DNA from: Dichotomocladium elegans
Lineage: Eukaryota; Mucoromycota; Mucoromycetes; Mucorales; Lichtheimiaceae
Direction: 5' to 3'
Assembly (NCBI GenBank): GCA_025716815.1
Contig: JAIXMN010000016.1
Coordinates: 558,001 to 622,000, forward strand
DNA: 64,000 nucleotides
How positions within the stretch are numbered: position 1 is the first letter of the stretch; each line of letters starts with the position of its first letter. This document shows positions 59,508-64,000 of the stretch, piece after piece. The notes under the pieces are model-generated. The model had not been told where the DNA came from and made no database searches. It was given only the letters and a program-made list of their open reading frames with translations. Position numbers and translations under genes: made by a program.

Positions 59508-61986
59508 ACAGCATGAAGACCCCCACGCAAGTCTGCTGATCAACGAGGAAAGTTCGGTTCAGCAAGACGAGGAGGATTTTGAACAGCGCCGAGCGGCCAT
59601 CTTTGAAGACTATCGGCGCGCGCTGTACTCGGTCTTCCGGCCGCGATATAGCAGTGTCGACCCTAGCCGGCTGCCCTTTGCGGATCCGCGCATCTTCTGG
59701 GACATGCAGCCCAAGACGAGTCCGACGACCACCCACGCATCAGAGCGCACGGCTGCTGCTACATCAACGGCCGGCCATCCTGGTACTGGTGGGGAAGGAG
59801 GACAGGGGGAGCAGGTGCATGAGTTTATGATGCTGCTGTCGCTCTGCCACACGGTTGTGGTCGACAAGATCGACAAGGAGGGCAAGGTGATCTCGGAGGT
59901 TGATCCAGATCAGGAGACGGACGAGGAACGCCACGTGCCTGAGGTGACAGACGAGAAGAGAACGGGCCAGGCAGGAAACGAAAAGAGGCAATTGCGGGAC
60001 GCCATGCGCGAGCGGCGGCGCAAGCTGAGGAAGAACTTCAAGCTCTCACGCAAGGCGAGCGGGCGCAGCAGCCGCGGCGAAGAGTTTGATTCGCTCGTCA
60101 ACGTGAGTCGGCCCGATATCGTCGATCCAACGGTCGAGGTCCAGCTGGTCTACAAGGCCGAGTCGCCTGACGAGGCTGCGCTGGTAAGTGCTGCTCGCGA
60201 TCTCGGGTTTTCATTCCTTAGCCGCAACGGCAAACAGCTCCGGGTCGATATCCTTGGAACAGAGTACGAGTTTACGTTGCTGAATCTCCTCGAATTCAAC
60301 TCGACCCGAAAGCGGATGAGCGTGATTGTCCGACGCCCTGCCCCTTGGAACGACATTATCCTATATTGCAAGGGAGCTGACAATGTCATCTTTGAGCGGC
60401 TCGGCGACAATAACAAGGACGTGCTTCAGATGACCCATCGCGACGTTGATGCGTTCTCAAATGATGGTCTGCGGACGCTCGTGCTGGCGTACAGGGTCCT
60501 GAGCGAGGACGAGTATATGCGCTGGAACCACGAGATGGAGTCCGCGGCCACTGCGTCTGAGAATCGGGCCGAGAAGGTCGAGGCGGTCCAGGACGCGATT
60601 GAGCGCAACCTGACACTGCTCGGAGCGACCGGTATTGAGGATAAACTGCAGGAAGGCGTGCCGCAATGCATCGAGGACCTCCGGCGAGCTGGCATCAAGA
60701 TATGGGTGCTGACGGGCGACAAGTTGGAGACGGCGATCAACATTGGCTACGCAAGCAATCTGCTCGACAATAACATGCACCTCTGGACCCTTCGCGGCAG
60801 CGACGAGATCGAGACCGACCTTGCGAACATTGCTACGCAGATAAAGGCCGCGATGACCAAGGTGCCTGAGAACGGCGAGGAGCAGGCGCTGATCATTGAT
60901 GGTGCGGCGCTCACAAGGCTATTCGAGACGCCGGAGCTCAAATCGCGTCTGCTTGACGTGTCACTCCTCTGCAAGAGTGTGCTGTGCTGCCGCGTGAGCC
61001 CGCTCCAGAAAGCCCTAGTCGTTGCGATGGTACGGCAGGGCAAGAACGCTGTTACTTTGGCGGTCGGTGACGGCGCAAACGATGTGTCAATGATCCAGGC
61101 TGCCAATATCGGCGTCGGCATCGCTGGACAGGAAGGCGTGCAGGCATCGATGGCATCGGACTATGCGATCGCACAGTTCCGGTTCCTGCGCAAGCTGATT
61201 CTTGTCCAGGGCCACTGGAACTACCATCGCATTGCGGAGATGATCCTCAACTTTTTCTACAAGAACGTTCTGTGGGTATTCCCATCGCTTTGGTACCAGA
61301 TCTACAGTCGGTTTTCGGGAAATATCTTTTACGACTATGCATTCCTGCAGCTTTACAATGTCATCTTCACCGTTGCGCCTGTCGTGGTCCTCGGTGCATC
61401 CGACCAGGACGTGACAGCACCGTACCTGAAGCGGTACCCGCAGGTGTACGAGGTTGGCACAGATCACAGGCTGTATACCCGAGGCCGATACTGGCTCTAT
61501 TTCGGCGATGCTGTCTGGCAATCGCTGGTCCTCTTTTATGGCTTCTACTTTGCCTACGACGATATCAACCCCAACCCAAGCGGCTATCCTTCCTCGATGC
61601 TGCAGTTCTCGTCTGCTGTCGCGCTATCGGCGGTCCTGGTAGCGAATCTTATGCCGGGTTTCAACACATACTACTGGACCTGGTTTCAGTTCGTCTTCAT
61701 TGCCCTCGAACTCCTTGTGACCTTCCTGTGGGTCATTATTTACGGCCAGTTCAAATCGGTGACTATCTACGGCGTGTGGCAAATGGTCTTTGGCGGCTGG
61801 AACTTTTGGCTGCAGTTGCTGCTTTCGACCATCGTATGCTTTTTGCCTCGCTATGTGGTTACCTTTGCGAGGCAATGGTGGTATCCCGATGTCATGGCCA
61901 CTGCTCGCCATATTGAGAAGTACGAAAAAATCCAGGCGCGAAAGAAAACAATCGCGTTGTCGCCATCCTATACGATACCCGCCTAG
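57338..61986 (+). CDS. P4-type ATPase phospholipid flippase (Dnf1/2-like)
   Basis: Moves phospholipids to the cytosolic leaflet of plasma-membrane, Golgi or endosomal membranes. Exons 57338..58594, 58643..58794, 58867..58942, 59012..59080 and 59203..61986 total 4338 nt, 1445 residues. Key motifs: [48 protein letters not shown], the phosphorylated Asp in DKTGT (about 534), [15 protein letters not shown] and [11 protein letters not shown] (about 1140). The [19 protein letters not shown] context and length fit Dnf1/2-like enzymes. A Gln-rich insert (about 605-622, with a run of 13 Gln) and a Lys/Arg-rich insert interrupt the region after DKTGT. The C-terminal half has the expected membrane spans. 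A partner Cdc50 subunit is not in the window. Confidence 0.95.
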
Positions 61987-62344
61987 TTCCCCTTTCATCC
62001 TAATGTAGTTTCTTTTTTTTTTAATTGATGTCTTATTTCCTAGCTTAGAAAAGGAGAGAGCAGGTGTGTGTGTGTGTGTGTGTATATTTTTCATGATCAA
62101 CACTAATCATTCTATGAGCTAAAAAAAAAAAAAAAAAGACCGGAGCGTCAAGAAGTAATATTTTTTCTTTTCTTCTCGAGAAGAAAAGAAAAGAGGCGTC
62201 CTCATGGTGGAGCGGGCCTGGTGGCTGATGATGCTTGACGAGGCAAATCAGGGGAGGGAGCAAAGAAAGAGCCTACTGTAGAAACAAATATCCAGCGTAT
62301 GGCTCATACCTACCCATTTCGTCGTTCATGGTTCTGTTTGTTTA

Positions 62345-62816
62345 GGCCCAGATCATTGTCATTGGCATCTCGCTTATTGTTCTCATCTGCTTCACGTCTG
62401 TTCACTTGATTTATTTTTTCGTCGGCGCGGTCCTAAGCGGCTTGACAGCGAAAATGCTCAAGCGTGTCATCCGGCAGCCACGACCCAAGACCATGCTGCG
62501 CCAGCGCAAGATCCCATCGTACGGCATGCCATCGTCGCATTCGCTGGTGATGGCATTCTTTTCAATGTACTGCCATCTCAGTCTGTCCCTGCCGACCTCG
62601 AGCTCCGTGAACCGGTCATCGCTGCTGCTGCTGCTGCTTGTCAAGACGGTCCTCTATACCGCAACTGCATTGGTGGTTTGGTCACGAGTTTATCTCGGCT
62701 ATCATTCGCTGTCCCAGGTTTCGGTCGGTTGCTTGGTGGGTGTCACCATGGCGTATGGCTGGCATCTGCTGTGGCAAAAGGCTGTCGTTAAGGGCCATGT
62801 TCTCCTTCCAGAATGA
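62345..62816 (+). CDS. PAP2-superfamily phosphatase, dolichyldiphosphatase-like (5' end unresolved)
   Basis: Membrane phosphatase. From an acceptor at about 62344 the frame runs to 62816. Catalytic motifs are complete: KRVIRQPRP, GMPSSHS and SRVYLGYHSLSQV, as in Cax4/DOLPP1-type dolichyl-diphosphate phosphatases of the ER. At least four hydrophobic segments are present. The sequence directly upstream of the acceptor is closed by a stop, so a first exon must lie upstream. The only phase-0 candidate I found is an isolated ATG before a GT at 62201-62203, which is weak. About 157 residues are supported. It is convergent with the GRWD1-like gene. Confidence 0.72.
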
Positions 62817-63105
62817 TATTAAGGGCACCGGTCGGAGGAAGACGGGCGTTTTTTTCCCTTTCTTTTCTTTTTAATAATAATAACAAAATGGACATGTAGA
62901 GAAAAAATGTATCAGTGGTGTGGGGTGAGCGTTATTATTCTGAAGAGGGGGTGAGATTTCGTTTTTTCATGTGTGTGTGCTGTGAACGGGTTAGGACGAG
63001 GAGGAGCATATGCTTCTTTGTATACACGTGGGAATGAATGAATGAAAAAAAAAGTTCTGCGTTTTATACATACATACGTATCATACGTGCATGTATAATA
63101 CAAAC
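62817..63105. other. Short convergent intergenic region
   Basis: 289 bp containing the 3' ends of the PAP2 and GRWD1-like genes. AATAATAATAA-type polyadenylation-like sequence occurs near 62872-62884. Confidence 0.4.
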
Positions 63106-64000
63106 TTAGACGGAGATGGTCTTGAAAATGTTGAAGCCCGTGTTGGCTGTGCTAAGGACACAGCCGGGAATCTGCTTGTGCCAGTGGATTTCCTTGATCT
63201 CATTCTGACCCTGATGAACAAACAGAAGCTGGGGTGGTACCTGGATACCTTCGCTAGTGAAACGGCCTTCCTCTTCCGCATCAGGCTCCACTGACAAATC
63301 CCACAAGGTCACCTGGTCGTCAGCGCCCGACACGCCAAGGACAGACTCCTCGGTCGGATGCCACTCGATCGATGTGATGGGCGCACTGTGCCACTTGAAG
63401 GTGGCCACTGGAGTCGGCGCGCTGCCCTTGAACTGCCGCAGATCCCACACCGAAAATACACCGTCGTCGTGTCCGCTTGCCAAGAGATAGCTTGCCTTGC
63501 GATTCCAGGTAATGACGTTTACATCCGACTGGCTTGCCTGGATGCTCACAGCCGAACGCTTCTTGCTGCGCATGTCCCAGATTTTGACAGTATAATCGGC
63601 AGAACACGACGCAAAGACGTTGCGTTCGGTAGGTGACCACTGAAGATCCTCGACAGACGACTGGTGCTCTCTGAACGCACCCGAGTCGGTGCTCGCTCCC
63701 GTTGGCGTCAGCGTCGTGTTGTATATCAGACCCGCATTGTCGCCTGACAAGAGCTTTCCGGTATCTAGCGGGGACCAGTCGAGTGCATAACCTTCATATC
63801 GCCCGTGATTGTTGATCGTCGCAAAAGGCCGGTAGCTCTTTGGCAGAGACGTGCCTGGGACATCAAGACTTTTCATGTATGGTGACAGGTCATGGACATG
63901 CACCTTGCCAGTCTCTGACCACGTCGCGGCAATATGTCTCTGCTCTTGCTGCGGCATCACCCGCACACGGTTCACACATCCGTTGTGAGGGATCGATCTG
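63106..64000 (-). CDS. RRB1: GRWD1/Rrb1-like WD40 ribosome-assembly factor, N-terminus beyond the right edge
   Basis: WD40 chaperone of ribosomal protein uL3 in 60S assembly. The window holds about 298 C-terminal residues with no intron. It starts at the edge with SIPHNGCVNRVRVMPQ, the landmark preceding the propeller in GRWD1/Rrb1. Several WD repeats follow: VFASCSADYTVKIWDMRS, YLLASGHDDGVFSVWDLR, VLGVSGADDQVTLWDLS. The typical end QNEIKEIHWHKQIPG is present. The acidic N-terminal region is outside the window. Confidence 0.92.
   Translation of the reverse strand, partial: RSIPHNGCVNRVRVMPQQEQRHIAATWSETGKVHVHDLSPYMKSLDVPGTSLPKSYRPFATINNHGRYEGYALDWSPLDTGKLLSGDNAGLIYNTTLTPTGASTDSGAFREHQSSVEDLQWSPTERNVFASCSADYTVKIWDMRSKKRSAVSIQASQSDVNVITWNRKASYLLASGHDDGVFSVWDLRQFKGSAPTPVATFKWHSAPITSIEWHPTEESVLGVSGADDQVTLWDLSVEPDAEEEGRFTSEGIQVPPQLLFVHQGQNEIKEIHWHKQIPGCVLSTANTGFNIFKTISV

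Overview
The window is nuclear DNA of a filamentous fungus. Genes are interrupted by many short (about 45-120 bp) GT-AG introns, AT-rich gaps separate them, and the gene set is eukaryotic: chitin synthase, Kre9/Knh-type wall protein, G-alpha, heat-shock factor, eL37. Gene content and relics of TnpB/Fanzor-like and Tc1/mariner-like elements suggest an early-diverging fungus, probably Mucoromycota/Mucorales; this assignment is inference. No rRNA, tRNA or CRISPR array was found. Gene models below were built by hand from splice signals and reading phase; nearly all give exon sums divisible by three.

Layout. 1-30.7 kb is ordinary gene-dense core genome: aspartate kinase (cut by the left edge), an MFSD5-type transporter divergent from mitochondrial ribosomal protein mS33, a RING E3 with a four-fold tandem repeat, a kelch/multi-membrane-span protein, a FAM173-like methyltransferase, an F-box protein, a class I/II-type chitin synthase convergent with a NUFIP1-type zinc-finger protein, ribosomal protein eL37, a G-protein alpha subunit and a heat-shock transcription factor. 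31-46 kb is a decayed, repeat-rich stretch holding three dead copies of a Tc1/mariner-like transposase and a dead TnpB/Fanzor-like gene. Live genes persist within it: a MINDY-type deubiquitinase, a Yop1/REEP protein and a GPI-anchored Kre9/Knh-like protein. 46,207-53,734 is a 7.5-kb TA-flanked composite mobile element. 53.8-64 kb returns to core genes: DAHP synthase, a small DUF1770-like protein, a P4-ATPase flippase, a PAP2 phosphatase and a GRWD1/Rrb1 WD40 protein (cut by the right edge).

The most interesting locus is the composite element. Two 427-residue DD34E transposase genes with identical predicted proteins face each other in inverted orientation at its ends. They enclose three tandem arrays of a 21/23-bp unit and a gene whose product carries a GYxRxS motif resembling serine recombinases. 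The two arms match except for an array contraction of about 25 units and a 23-bp deletion. That deletion frameshifts the only full-length copy of the cargo gene, while a truncated inverted copy keeps the undeleted sequence. A serine-recombinase-like gene lying about 15 kb from a Fanzor-like relic suggests that IS607-type eukaryotic elements have been active here and may have become entangled with a Tc1-type vehicle.

Smaller points include three GC-AG introns, micro-exons of 11, 14 and 21 nt, a one-codon first exon in eL37, a C-terminal CaaX-like sequence on the MINDY protein, and a Gcn4-type site upstream of the aspartate kinase.
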